Part shown: in pieces, positions 46,524 to 55,615 of the stretch
How the letters are laid out: each line of letters begins with the position of its first letter
How positions within the stretch are numbered: the first letter of the stretch is position 1
Source of the DNA: Roseiarcus sp963726105
GTDB lineage: Bacteria; Pseudomonadota; Alphaproteobacteria; Rhizobiales; Beijerinckiaceae
Assembly: GCA_963726105.1 (NCBI GenBank)
Contig: CAVSBJ010000024.1
Span: 62,001 to 126,000, forward strand
DNA: 64,000 nt
Reading direction: 5' to 3'
Translations under genes and position numbers: made by a program
The notes under the pieces: generated by a model
Seen by the model: the letters and a program-made list of their open reading frames with translations, nothing else
Database searches by the model: none
What the model was told of the DNA's origin: nothing

Positions 46524-47252
46524 ATGGCTACGGAATTGAATAGCGAGGCCAAATCGCCGCCGACCGACGCCCGCGGCAAGATCGTCGACGCGCTTATGGA
46601 GCTTGCGGCGGAACGGCGCTTCGAGGACATCTCGGTCCGCGACATCTCCAAGGCCGCCGGTGTTTCTCTCGCCGACTTCCGGGACGCCTTCCCTTCCAGG
46701 GGGGCCGTGCTCGCCGGTTTCACACGCCGCATCGACCGCATCGTTCTCGCGCAGGACGATGGCGAGCTTTCGGAAGAAAATTCGCGCGAGCGGCTGTTCG
46801 ACGTCCTGATGCGCCGTCTGGAAGCGATGGCGCCCTATCGCGAAGGCCTTCGCGAGATTGTCGCGTGGCTCCGCCGCGAGCCTGCCGCGGCTTTGGCGAT
46901 GAATCAGGTAACGATGTCGTCACTGCGCTTCATGCTCGAGGCGGCCGGGATCGAGGCGGAGGGCGCGTCCGGCGCGATCAAACTCCAGGGCTTGGCGCTT
47001 GCCTGGGCGCGCGTCGTTCAGGTTTGGCTCGACGATGACGAACCCACCCTGTCCAAGACCATGGCGGAACTCGACCGCGTGCTGACGCGTGGCGAACGCG
47101 CGGTCGCCGGCCTCGACCGGGTCAGCGCGCTGACAAGTCCGTTTAGCGCGATGGCGAAAGCCGCCTTCGACGCCGGCCGCAGGGCGCGGCGAGGCGGAGC
47201 CCGCTCGACGCGCAAGGACGATCCAGTCGACGAAGACGTGACCACTCTCTAA
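46524..47252 (+). CDS. TetR-family transcriptional regulator
   Basis: A 242-residue repressor-type protein. The N-terminal DNA-binding domain runs from GKIVDALMELAAERRFEDIS through VRDISKAAGVSLADFRDAFP to the usual phenylalanine; the C-terminal ligand domain has no recognised specificity. ATG 46524 is preceded by GAGGAG; the frame upstream overlaps proC and is not used. Residues after 215 are basic (RRARRGGARSTRKDD). It may control the LysE-type exporter that follows. Confidence 0.88.
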   Translation: MATELNSEAKSPPTDARGKIVDALMELAAERRFEDISVRDISKAAGVSLADFRDAFPSRGAVLAGFTRRIDRIVLAQDDGELSEENSRERLFDVLMRRLEAMAPYREGLREIVAWLRREPAAALAMNQVTMSSLRFMLEAAGIEAEGASGAIKLQGLALAWARVVQVWLDDDEPTLSKTMAELDRVLTRGERAVAGLDRVSALTSPFSAMAKAAFDAGRRARRGGARSTRKDDPVDEDVTTL

Positions 47253-47286
47253 GCTCGGGGCGCATTTTTCCCGAGGAGCATCGGCG

Positions 47287-47892
47287 CTGACCGTTCATCC
47301 TGAGATTTTTTGGGCGCTAGCCACATTCGCCTTCGTCGCTGGCGTTACGCCCGGACCGAACAACCTGATGTTGATGACGTCGGGCGTGAAATATGGTCTG
47401 AGGCCCACCCTGCCTCATATGGCCGGCGTGATCCTAGGGTTTGGGCTGATGATCGCGATCGTCGGTCTTGGGCTCGACATCCTGTTCCAGCGCTTCCCGC
47501 AAATCCTGCCGGTCATGCGAGTCGCCGGCTCAATCTATATGATCTGGCTCGCGCTCAAGATCGCGCTCGCGAAGCCAATCGGCGAAGTTGAGGCCGGGGG
47601 CCGGCCGATCGGGTTTCTCGCCGCGGCCGGATTCCAGTGGGTCAATCCCAAGGCGTGGGTCATGGCGTTGAGCGCGCTCGCGGCTTATGCCGGCGTCGTC
47701 GACGGCTATACAAGCAGCGTCTTCTTTATTGCCGCGCTCTGCGCCTTGATCGCGATCCCTTGCAGCGGCGTCTGGCTGCTTTTCGGCGCTTCGCTCAGCC
47801 GCCTGCTCAAGGATCCGCGGGTGACCCGACCTTTCAACTGGACGATGGCGGCGTTGCTGGTCGCCTCGATCGCGCCGACCCTGTTCGAATAG
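47287..47892 (+). CDS. LysE-family amino-acid exporter with a probable CTG start
   Basis: A 201-residue inner-membrane exporter of the LysE/RhtB family with five or six hydrophobic segments. The family motif AGVTPGPNNLMLMTSGVKYG lies upstream of the first ATG (47368), so that start cannot be right. No ATG, GTG or TTG exists in frame after the preceding gene, but CTG 47287 (LTVHPEIFWALATF) lies 8 bases after a GAGGAG and at the expected family start. Other typical parts are GFQWVNPKAWVMALSALAAY. Located after a TetR regulator. Confidence 0.88.
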   Translation: MTVHPEIFWALATFAFVAGVTPGPNNLMLMTSGVKYGLRPTLPHMAGVILGFGLMIAIVGLGLDILFQRFPQILPVMRVAGSIYMIWLALKIALAKPIGEVEAGGRPIGFLAAAGFQWVNPKAWVMALSALAAYAGVVDGYTSSVFFIAALCALIAIPCSGVWLLFGASLSRLLKDPRVTRPFNWTMAALLVASIAPTLFE

Positions 47893-48273
47893 GGCTCAGG
47901 GCGCGTTGCATTATGGGGATGGGGCCGGTTTGGCTCCTTCGCGCCGACGCGTCAAGACCTTGGTCGGGACGATTCGTTTGGATTTTCTTGGCCCCTGGCC
48001 GTTTCGCTCCGAATCCCCCGGCTTATGAGGGTTGGATTTCCTTGGATTCTCTCGTCCGAATCGAGACTTATCAATGGGTTACGCGGCATAAACGCGCAAA
48101 AAGTCTTTCGCGGCGCTTTTGCCCCTGAGGGCGAAGCTCCGAGACGGGGTCTCCGGTCAAGGCCATGCGGAAGCGCCAATTGGTCATGGGGGCAAGGTTA
48201 ATGCAGATTCTGCTTTTTCGCAATAAATTGTCGTAGAGGAGCGGTTCCTTTCGGTCACCGACGGCCGCTTGCT
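47893..48273. other. Intergenic region between convergent genes
   Basis: Between the LysE-type gene and the minus-strand phosphoesterase. I see no gene; the short frames lack coding character and no clear terminator was found. Confidence 0.5.
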
Positions 48274-49191
48274 TTAGGCGAGCCCGCCTTCCCCGCCGAG
48301 CTTCACCATCACCACTTCCGGTGGGCGGAGAATGCGCACCGGCGCGAGAGAGGCTCCCAGTCCGCCCGAAACAATCATCCGCTTCTCGCCCAGCGCATAT
48401 TCGCCATAAATGTATTTTGATGAGCGGCGCTTCAGCAGACCCACGGGCGCCCCGATGATCGGAAGGTTGATCTGCCCGCCGTGCATGTGGCCCGCAAGCG
48501 TCAGGGCGATCCGGTCCGGAACCCACGGGAAAAAGTAAGGCTCGTGAACGAGCAGGATCGCGGGGGCCTCGTCGTTGACTTCACGCATCGCTGCTGGAAG
48601 ATCGTCGGCGCCGCGACCGTGGCGTGGGTTAGGCACAGGCGCCAGAAGGTCGCCCAGGCCGATCAACCAGAAAGGCCGTCCGCGCTCGGACAATCGCACC
48701 GATTGATTCTCCAAAAGCGGAACACCCGCCTCCGCAAGCGCCCGGCGGACGCTGCGAGAATGATCGGCTGGCTCGGTTGGAATGGCCGCCCACCACCAGT
48801 CGTGATTGCCGAGAATGGCATAGACGCCGAGCGGCGCCTCGAGACGGGCCAATTGCTCGGCCCAGGCGCCCGGCGGCACATACCCGGAAACGAGCCGATG
48901 GGTGCAAACGTAGTCGCCGAGCAGCACCGTGAGATCTGGTTTCTGGGCGTTGGCGAGGTCGACGATGTCGCCGACGCGTTCTTCCGACATCCAGGGATAG
49001 CAGGCGTGAATATCGGCAATGACCGCAATCGTGAGGTCGAGATCGTCGGGCCAGTTAGGGAGCCGGGGCGCATAGCTCGCAAGCGTAAGCGCAGAACCGG
49101 TCTCATAGGTGGTCGCGTAACCGGATAGCGACAGCGTCGCGGCGCCGACCGCCGCGCCGGCAATAAATCGGCGCCTCGTCAAGTGAACCAT
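48274..49191 (-). CDS. Tat-exported metallophosphoesterase
   Basis: A 305-residue calcineurin-like phosphoesterase. The twin-arginine signal is LTRRRFIAGAAVGAATLSLSG. The dimetal motifs follow: AVIADIHACYPWMS (D-x-H), VLLGDYV (GD), ILGNHDWWWA (GNHD), LLVHEPYF and LAGHMHGGQINLP (GHxHGGQ). This is the YaeI/YkuE type, which in some species acts on lipid A intermediates or other membrane phosphates; the substrate here is unknown. It lies 39 bases after a small hypothetical gene. Confidence 0.92.
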   Translation of the reverse strand: MVHLTRRRFIAGAAVGAATLSLSGYATTYETGSALTLASYAPRLPNWPDDLDLTIAVIADIHACYPWMSEERVGDIVDLANAQKPDLTVLLGDYVCTHRLVSGYVPPGAWAEQLARLEAPLGVYAILGNHDWWWAAIPTEPADHSRSVRRALAEAGVPLLENQSVRLSERGRPFWLIGLGDLLAPVPNPRHGRGADDLPAAMREVNDEAPAILLVHEPYFFPWVPDRIALTLAGHMHGGQINLPIIGAPVGLLKRRSSKYIYGEYALGEKRMIVSGGLGASLAPVRILRPPEVVMVKLGGEGGLA

Positions 49192-49230
49192 GGTTGGCTC
49201 GCCTCAGGCGCACGTTCGCCAGAGGCGATT

Positions 49231-49455
49231 TTACGCGTCAGTTCCGGCAGACACAAGCGCCCGGGCAGGCGGGAGCAGATAGAATTCGCCCCGCTCAAGC
49301 GATTCGATCATATCCGGCTCAAAGCCTTCCGCCGGCAGCCTCAACGCCTCGGCGACCGCGGCCAGGCCAATATCGCGATAGATGCGGGTGAGGACGCTGC
49401 TGGCTCTGCGTTGGTCGCCCGCGTCAGGGATGAACTGAAAACGATCGTCGCGCAT
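49231..49455 (-). CDS. Small hypothetical protein upstream of the phosphoesterase
   Basis: A 74-residue protein (MRDDRFQFIPDAGDQRRASS at the N-terminus, then LTRIYRDIGLAAVAEALRLP). No family recognised; amino-acid use is plausible for a real alphaproteobacterial protein. It lies 39 bases before the phosphoesterase on the same strand, so they may be co-transcribed. Confidence 0.55.
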   Translation of the reverse strand: MRDDRFQFIPDAGDQRRASSVLTRIYRDIGLAAVAEALRLPAEGFEPDMIESLERGEFYLLPPARALVSAGTDA

Positions 49456-49846
49456 GAGGGCTGTTCAACCTCCGGTTCGACGCGCAAGTCTCGGCAGACC
49501 GAGCGCGCCTACGGCGAAGCTGAGTGAAAGGCTTTAACAGCGAATTAATGGCGCGACGGGGGTATTCGCTTGGCGCCTATCTCCTCGCAGCCGCCTTTTG
49601 GCCGCAAAGCACACCCTCACGAAGACGTGAAGCCGCACCGCCCAGCCGACGAGGAAGCCGATGCCTCTCGGCCGGATGCGGCCTAGGGATCGCCAGACCG
49701 CAGCTCCGAGGCCAGCTCATCCGTCATCGCCTCGCTCGCCCTCTGTCCGCATTGATCTTTCAGCGCGTTGTCGCCTTGCTTGTCGGTTCGCGCTATGAAT
49801 CGGCCCATTCGGTCGCTCGCCGCAGTCCAAAGGAGATCTTGACAGC
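49456..49846. other. Intergenic region before the AsmA-like gene
   Basis: Divergent spacer of about 390 bases. No gene can be supported; the overlapping frames on both strands have low-complexity, Arg/Ser-rich translations. Confidence 0.5.
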
Positions 49847-51637
49847 ATGCGCCGGCCCGTGGCGTGGGGCTTGGCCCTCGCCTTGATCGTTGCGCTGACG
49901 GCGTGCGGTTTCATGCGCTGGCCGTTGACCGCCGCGAAAGTTGGCGACAGCCTCAACGCCGCATTCGGCGCTTCGCCGCGACTCCATTGGAGCGCGCCCG
50001 AGAGCGCTTCCTTTTCCGCGTTGCCGCGGCCGAGCGTGCGCATCACCGAGGCGCGGCTCGATGACGCTTATGGCGTCAACCTTCTCTTAGCGCCGAAGGC
50101 GCGCCTCAACCTGTCGCTGATCGACCTCATGCGCGGACGGTTCATTCCCACCGGAGTTGTTCTTGACAGTCCAACGGTCACCGTCGACATCGACCGTCCG
50201 CCCTTTGCCGGGGCGGCAGGGGAATCGGCTGGGCCTGCGAGCGTCGCCAGGCGGGCGCTGGCGCCTTTGGCCAGCTTGAGCCTATCGAACGGCGCCTTGC
50301 GCGTGGTCAGCGCCAGGCGCGGCGTCGACGCGCTGATCGACAATGTTCACGGCCGTTTCAACGGACTGACCATCGGCGATCAACTCCGCTTTGACCTGTC
50401 CGCCGTGTGGCGGAAGACGCCCATCGCGATCGCCGGCGCGCTCAACGATCCGGAGACCGCGGCCAAGGGCGCGCCGAGCCCGATCGTGCTCGCGCTCGAT
50501 TCGCCGTTGGGCAAGCTTGCGTTCGGCGGCTCGCTCGCGCTCGGCGACAAGCCCAGCGTCGATGGCGATCTGACTGCGTCCATCCCGTCGATTGACGCCC
50601 TCGCCGCTTTCCTCGACGCTCAGCCGCCGGCCGTTTTTGCTGCCGACGACATTACGGTCACAGCAAAGGTCAAGGGGGCGGCGGACTCATTGACCTTCGG
50701 CGACGCGACGCTGACCAGCGCCGGGCAGACGCTCGAAGGCGCGATCGCAATCAGCGAAGCCGGCGGACGCCCGTCCATTTCCGGCACGCTCGCGGCCGAA
50801 ACGCTGGCGCTCGAGCCGCTGCTCGGACCGCCCGAACGTGTCTTCGACCCGTCGGGCCGGTGGAGCACGAAGCCCTTCGCGTTCGCGCCCCTGCGGAGCT
50901 TCGACCTCGACCTGCGTTTGTCCGCCGCCCATCTCGACGCCTACGGCCTCAAGCTCGCCGACGCCGCGGCATCCGCAATCGTCGCCGATGGCCATGTCAG
51001 CGCCACGCTGTTGGAGGCTGGGGCTTATGGCGGCAGCCTCCAGGGCGAAGTCGGCGCGGCCTACGTTGGCCGAGACCTCGAGCTGAGCGCGCGCGGCGAA
51101 CTCGCCAACGCCGACCTCGGCGCCGCGATCGCCGATTTCGCCCAGCCGATCATCACCGGGACCGGCGGGGCGAAATTCGCGCTCGAGGCCTCCGGCGCTT
51201 CGCCCGCCGCCGCGATCTCGAGCCTGACGGGCACGGCCTCGCTCGAGGCGGCCAATGGCTCCATCCTCGGCGTCAACCTCGAGGAGGCGCTGCGCCGAAG
51301 CCATCGACGGCCGATCGACATCGCGCGCGACATGCGTCTCGGCGGCACCGCGTTCGACAAGGTCGACGCCTCCCTGGCGCTCAACGACGGCCGCGCTCAG
51401 GTCCGACGCGGCGTCATGACGAGCCATGGCGTGAAGGCTGATCTCGACGGGCTCGTCGATCTCATCGACCAAAGCTGGGCTTTGCAGGTCAAGGCGATCC
51501 AGACGGACGCGTCTGGCGAGGAATCGCAAGACGCCGCCCATCTGACGCTCGGCATCGCCGGTCCCTGGTCTTCGCCAGTGATCCAGGAGATCGGTGAACG
51601 CTCAACGGACCCTGTCGCGGACCCGCCGTCTCATTGA
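49847..51637 (+). CDS. AsmA-family protein
   Basis: A 596-residue protein of the AsmA type, large envelope proteins linked to lipid transport and outer-membrane homeostasis. It starts with a signal/anchor segment (VAWGLALALIVALTACGFM) with an AC that could be a lipobox, followed by the repeating beta-strand pattern typical of AsmA (for example GVVLDSPTVTVDIDRPPF and LSLSNGALRVVSARRG). The C-terminal AsmA_2 region includes GANGSILGVNLEEAL-like and RMRGVMTSHGVKADLDG-like segments (51250-51450). The exact role is not known. Confidence 0.85.
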   Translation: MRRPVAWGLALALIVALTACGFMRWPLTAAKVGDSLNAAFGASPRLHWSAPESASFSALPRPSVRITEARLDDAYGVNLLLAPKARLNLSLIDLMRGRFIPTGVVLDSPTVTVDIDRPPFAGAAGESAGPASVARRALAPLASLSLSNGALRVVSARRGVDALIDNVHGRFNGLTIGDQLRFDLSAVWRKTPIAIAGALNDPETAAKGAPSPIVLALDSPLGKLAFGGSLALGDKPSVDGDLTASIPSIDALAAFLDAQPPAVFAADDITVTAKVKGAADSLTFGDATLTSAGQTLEGAIAISEAGGRPSISGTLAAETLALEPLLGPPERVFDPSGRWSTKPFAFAPLRSFDLDLRLSAAHLDAYGLKLADAAASAIVADGHVSATLLEAGAYGGSLQGEVGAAYVGRDLELSARGELANADLGAAIADFAQPIITGTGGAKFALEASGASPAAAISSLTGTASLEAANGSILGVNLEEALRRSHRRPIDIARDMRLGGTAFDKVDASLALNDGRAQVRRGVMTSHGVKADLDGLVDLIDQSWALQVKAIQTDASGEESQDAAHLTLGIAGPWSSPVIQEIGERSTDPVADPPSH

Positions 51638-51763
51638 GCGGCGGATGCCAGAATTGGGTGCGCTCGACGAGAGCCCGAGTCGGTTTTGAGCGATTTCAAT
51701 CGCTTGCGGCGCCAATTCCGAGCCATCCCGGTCTTAACGCCGAAGTCCTTGTCACGCCCGCCC

Positions 51764-51976
51764 TTATGCCTCGTCCTCGTCCTCGGCGCGATCGAAGCGC
51801 CCATCCTTGGCTTTCTCCTCCCATTTGGGATCGCCAAGCTGGGAGTCGATCGGCATATTGTGGGATCGCCGTTCTTGCTCGATCTTGGACTTGAGCTCGC
51901 TCGACTCTTCCTCTAATTGCTTCAGCGACTTGGAAAATTCCTCGCCCGCTGGCTTGTCAGGCTCTGATCCCGCCAT
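51764..51976 (-). CDS. Small charged coiled-coil hypothetical protein
   Basis: A 70-residue, highly charged protein from ATG 51976 behind GGGAGGT. The middle (EEFSKSLKQLEEESSELKSK) should form a coiled coil, and the end DPKWEEKAKDGRFDRAEDED looks like a conserved tail. No function recognised. An upstream ATG at 52012 is possible but less well placed. Confidence 0.65.
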   Translation of the reverse strand: MAGSEPDKPAGEEFSKSLKQLEEESSELKSKIEQERRSHNMPIDSQLGDPKWEEKAKDGRFDRAEDEDEA

Positions 51977-52066
51977 GTCCGACCTCCCGTTCATCAAGGC
52001 CCCGTCAAGCATAATGCCCGGGCCTCGGAACAGTTCCGAGGCCGTGATGCTTGAGGCGCAGCGGCT

Positions 52067-52579
52067 CTAAACCGCCGGAGCCTGGACGCCGAGCGCGGCC
52101 GCGATCTGCACGACCGTCGCCTTTTCCGCATCACTCACCTGGGTTCCGCCGAAGCCGAGGAAGCCGCCTTCCGGCGCGGCCTCCGCCACCGACTTGGCGA
52201 CTCCGGCAAGCCAGGTCTTGAAGGGCATGGCGTCCGGGCCGCCTTTCGCGTCAAGCACGGCAGAGGCGGCCTTCAAGGCGTCGAGCGCCTTGGTGACGAT
52301 TTCAGCCCCGGTCTTGGCGCCGGTGATCGCCGTCTTCACCCCGTCCTGAGCGAGGCCGCGGCCTTCCGAGGTCTCAAATTCGCTTCCGACCGCCTTGACG
52401 AGCGCATCCGCGTTCGGATCGGTCTTGGCCTGAATGAGCGCGCGCGCGCTCGCCATGCTCTCCCTCATCATTCCGATAAGGCCGCTCGGATCGGCGGCGG
52501 ATATCGCGACGCCCGCGATGAGCGGGCTTTGCAGCAGGAGCTTCCATTCATCCGGAGTGAAGTCAGCCTTTGTCGCCAT
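52067..52579 (-). CDS. Conserved hypothetical protein
   Basis: A 170-residue, Ala-rich helical protein with no membrane segments. ATG 52579 (MATKADFTPDEWKLLLQSPL) is preferred over 52600. It contains AGVAISAADPSGLIGMMRES and ends TQVSDAEKATVVQIAAALGV, a layout seen in hypothetical proteins distantly similar to TerB-like domains; I cannot assign a function. It lies just upstream of ssrA on the opposite strand. Confidence 0.75.
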   Translation of the reverse strand: MATKADFTPDEWKLLLQSPLIAGVAISAADPSGLIGMMRESMASARALIQAKTDPNADALVKAVGSEFETSEGRGLAQDGVKTAITGAKTGAEIVTKALDALKAASAVLDAKGGPDAMPFKTWLAGVAKSVAEAAPEGGFLGFGGTQVSDAEKATVVQIAAALGVQAPAV

Positions 52580-52706
52580 ATTCGCCTCCCGTGCCGCCAA
52601 TATAGACCATGTCCGAGGAGCATGACAGTTTTGCGTCGCGCCTCTCTCAAGCCGTTCCGTTCGATCGCCCCTTCCCAGGCCGGCGCTTACCCCCTATATT
52701 CAACAG

Positions 52707-53030
52707 GCCTCCCGCAAGGGGGGATACGGCGATAAATTGGCATCGGAATAAGTCTTTCGGACCCGGGGGCAGTACCCGGCGCCTCCACCCAAGCCCGCTG
52801 GCAAGCGGGTTTCGGCGGGGGCGAAATAGGTTCGACGGGGGACCCAAAGGGTGATCTTTCGCTCGGCATGATACCGCCGTTATCGGGTCAAACCTATAGT
52901 TGCGAATGACAACTATGCTCCGGTGGCCCTCGCTGCGTAATGCAGCGCTGGTACTGGGAATCAAGTCCTAGGGGTTTGCACTTCTAGGCGGGGTCCGGAG
53001 GCGCCTGGCAACAGAAGCCTCCACTTCCTT
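52707..53030 (+). ncRNA. ssrA: Circularly permuted two-piece tmRNA (ssrA)
   Basis: tmRNA rescues stalled ribosomes by adding a degradation tag. The 3' acceptor half comes first: T-arm CCGGG-GGCAGTA-CCCGG (52763-52779) followed by the acceptor strand CGCCTCC (52780-52786) and ACC. After a loop with the hairpin CCCGC/GCGGG (about 52794-52808) comes the 5' half, beginning GGGGGCG (52817-52823), which pairs with CGCCTCC, and continuing AAATAGGTTCGACGG. The tag frame 52902-52940 encodes ANDNYAPVALAA and a stop. A GGAGGC/GCCTCC hairpin (52997-53022) closes the molecule. This order is the permuted alphaproteobacterial form. Outer ends are estimates; TATATT at 52695 may be the -10 box. Confidence 0.92.
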
Positions 53031-53158
53031 TCCAACTCCCCCCTCGCACGTCGCACGGATCCCGTGCGGCGTTGACGGCTGGCGTCGTCATCGCAATTGT
53101 CTGCGCCAAGGGGCGAGCCGCTGGTCTTGCGCTTGGAATTCTGACTGGAACGCATGCG

Positions 53159-54349
53159 ATGAGCTACAAGGCCATCTACGCCTACCCTTGGGACGTCGCC
53201 GAAATCGGCGTGAGCGCGGCGGTCGACCAATTCCTCGCCCTCGGCCTCGACACGGTGACGATCACGGGCAGCTACCACGCGGGCAAGTTCCTGCGACCCC
53301 ATGGCAAGAGCAGCAAGGTCTATTTTCCCGAGGACGGGACGATCTATTTCAAGCCGGACCTCAGCCGCTACGGCGCAATCAAGCCGGTTGAAAACGCGAT
53401 GCTTGCGTCCGGCCGGGACATCATGCGCGAGCTTGTCGGGCAAAGCCGCATGGCGACCAACGTCTGGCTGGTGCTCCTGCACAACACGCGGCTCGGCCTG
53501 CAACATCCCGATTCCGCCGTCGCCAACGCCTTCGGCGATCGCTACGTCTACAATCTCTGCCCCTCGGCGCCGGAGGCGCGCGCCTATGCGGTCGGCCTCG
53601 CCCGCGACGTCACCGAGTCCTATCCCGTCAGCGGCGTGTCGTTGGAGACGCCGGGATTCCTTCCTTACGCGCATGGCTACCATCACGAGTTCGCGCTCAA
53701 TCGGGCCAATCGCTGGCTCGACAGCCAGCTCGGCCTTTGTTTCTGCGCGCACTGCCGGGCCGGCGCGAAGAGCGCCGGGATTCGGGTCGAAGCGCTGAAG
53801 CGGCAAGCGGCGGCCGACATCGAAGCCTATCTCGCGAGCGACGTCGATTTTCCCAGCGACATGGCGGAAGCTTTCTGGCTCGCGGACGTGCGCAGCGACG
53901 GCGACCTCAGGGCCTATCTCGATTGGCGATGTTCGGTCGTGACCTCGCTCGTGCGCGAAATTCGCGACGCGGTGCGCAAGGACGCCACGGTCGCGGTCAT
54001 TCCTTCGGTCGCCCGACCGACCGGGGGCGCCTGGTATGAGGGAAGCGATCTCACAGGCCTCGCGGAGGCTGCGGGAATCGTTGAGGCCTGCTTTTATGAG
54101 CCTGGAGCCGAGCGGATCAAAGCGGACCTGTTCGACGTGAAGCGCCGACTGCGCGGAAAGGGGCGTCTACGCGGCATCCTCCGCCCCGCCTTTCCCGATC
54201 TCGATTCCAAGGGTGAATTTCTCGCAGCGATCCGCGCGCTCGCCGCTGGTGGCGTGAGCGAGATCGCGTTCTACAATTGGGGCCATGTGAGAGACGCGAA
54301 TCTAGAATGGATCGCGGAGGGACTCGCTGCCTTCCAGAGCGCAGCGTGA
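53159..54349 (+). CDS. Unrecognised protein, first gene of the sugar-uptake cluster
   Basis: A 396-residue protein from ATG 53159 (MSYKAIYAYPWDVAEIGVSA). I recognise no family. Alternating hydrophobic strands and helices suggest a TIM-barrel, possibly a glycosidase-like enzyme; a CFCAHC motif near residue 200 could bind a metal or form a disulfide. Other notable stretches are GVSLETPGFLPYAHGYHHEF and EIAFYNWGHVRDANLEWIAE at the end. No signal peptide. The frame is open to 53072, partly over the tmRNA 3' flank, and is not used. Followed by the amidohydrolase gene 100 bases on, same strand. Confidence 0.75.
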   Translation: MSYKAIYAYPWDVAEIGVSAAVDQFLALGLDTVTITGSYHAGKFLRPHGKSSKVYFPEDGTIYFKPDLSRYGAIKPVENAMLASGRDIMRELVGQSRMATNVWLVLLHNTRLGLQHPDSAVANAFGDRYVYNLCPSAPEARAYAVGLARDVTESYPVSGVSLETPGFLPYAHGYHHEFALNRANRWLDSQLGLCFCAHCRAGAKSAGIRVEALKRQAAADIEAYLASDVDFPSDMAEAFWLADVRSDGDLRAYLDWRCSVVTSLVREIRDAVRKDATVAVIPSVARPTGGAWYEGSDLTGLAEAAGIVEACFYEPGAERIKADLFDVKRRLRGKGRLRGILRPAFPDLDSKGEFLAAIRALAAGGVSEIAFYNWGHVRDANLEWIAEGLAAFQSAA

Positions 54350-54449
54350 CCCCGAGCCCCCTTTTTTTGGACGCGAGCCAAGTTTTTTGACGCGAGCCAA
54401 GCGATCCGATAGGGCGCGAAAGTTTGAAGCGAGTGAGAGTTGAAGCGAC

Positions 54450-55574
54450 ATGTCCTTTGATCTGGTCCTGCGCGGCGGCCGCGTCATCGATCCGTCCCAG
54501 GGAATCGATTCCGTCATGGATGTCGGGTTTCGCGACGGTCGCGTAGCTGAGCTTGGAGCTGAGCTCAAAGGCGAATTGGTTCATGACGCCGCGGGGCGCA
54601 TCGTCGCGCCGGGGCTGATCGACCTTCACACGCATGTCTATTGGGGCGGCACGTCGCTCGGCGTGGATCCGCTCATTCTCGCGCGTGGGGGCTGCACGAC
54701 GCTCGTCGATACGGGGAGCGCCGGGCCGGGCAACTATCCAGGCTTTCTCGAGCATGTGATCAAGCCGTCGCCGGTTCGCATCATTGCCCTTCTGAACGTG
54801 TCCTTCGCGGGCATCTACGGCTTTTCCAAGCGCGTGATGGTTGGAGAAAGCGGCGACCTTAGGCTCATGGCGCCGATCGACGCCGTCGAGGTGGCGCTGG
54901 CGAACCGCGACACGATCGGCGGGATCAAGGTTCGGGTCGGCTCTAACGCGTCGGGGAATTCGGGCGTCGCGCCGCTCGACATCGCGCTCAAGGTCGCCGA
55001 AGAAGCGGGCTTGCCGCTGATGGCGCATATCGACGTTCCTCCGCCGACGCTCGAGGAGGTGCTCGAGCGCTTGAGGCCCGGGGACATCCTGACCCACTGC
55101 TTCCGGCCGTTCCCCAACAATCCGACGACGCCTGAGGGCGGCGTGCGCCCGGCCGTGATCGAAGCGCGCAAGCGCGGCGTCATTTTCGACATCGGCCACG
55201 GCATGGGATCGTTCGCGTTCAAGACCGCGCGCACAATGCTCGCCAACAACTTTGCCCCCGACTGCATATCGAGCGATGTGCATGCGCTCTGCATCGATGG
55301 GCCGGCGTTCGATCTCCTCACGACAATGTCGAAGTTTCTTTGCCTCGGCTTTCCGCTCGCGGATACCGTGCGGGCGGCGACGGAAGCGCCGGCGAAAGCT
55401 TTGCGCCGTGGCGATCTCGGAACCTTGAAGCCAGGCGCGGCCGGCGATGCTTCCGTGCTCGAGCTCAAAACGGGCGCGTTCGACTATGTCGACTCGACCG
55501 GCGAGCGCCTGACCGGACGAACGCGGCTTTCCGCGCGCGCGATCGTCATGGACGGCAAATTGCTGGAAGGTTGA
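54450..55574 (+). CDS. Amidohydrolase/deacetylase-family metallohydrolase
   Basis: A 374-residue amidohydrolase-superfamily enzyme. The first metal ligands are in GLIDLHTHVYWGG (HxH), further ligands in HIDVPPPTLEEV and the DILTHCFRP histidine, and the catalytic aspartate in CISSDVHALCIDG. It resembles the dihydroorotase-like group that includes Agrobacterium Atu3266, whose natural substrate is unclear. It lies between the unrecognised protein and a RidA-like gene, suggesting joint breakdown of an acylated or cyclic nitrogen compound. Confidence 0.87.
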   Translation: MSFDLVLRGGRVIDPSQGIDSVMDVGFRDGRVAELGAELKGELVHDAAGRIVAPGLIDLHTHVYWGGTSLGVDPLILARGGCTTLVDTGSAGPGNYPGFLEHVIKPSPVRIIALLNVSFAGIYGFSKRVMVGESGDLRLMAPIDAVEVALANRDTIGGIKVRVGSNASGNSGVAPLDIALKVAEEAGLPLMAHIDVPPPTLEEVLERLRPGDILTHCFRPFPNNPTTPEGGVRPAVIEARKRGVIFDIGHGMGSFAFKTARTMLANNFAPDCISSDVHALCIDGPAFDLLTTMSKFLCLGFPLADTVRAATEAPAKALRRGDLGTLKPGAAGDASVLELKTGAFDYVDSTGERLTGRTRLSARAIVMDGKLLEG

Positions 55575-55615
55575 GCCTGTCTTTTTCTCCCTACGTCTTT
55601 GAGGATCATTGCGCC

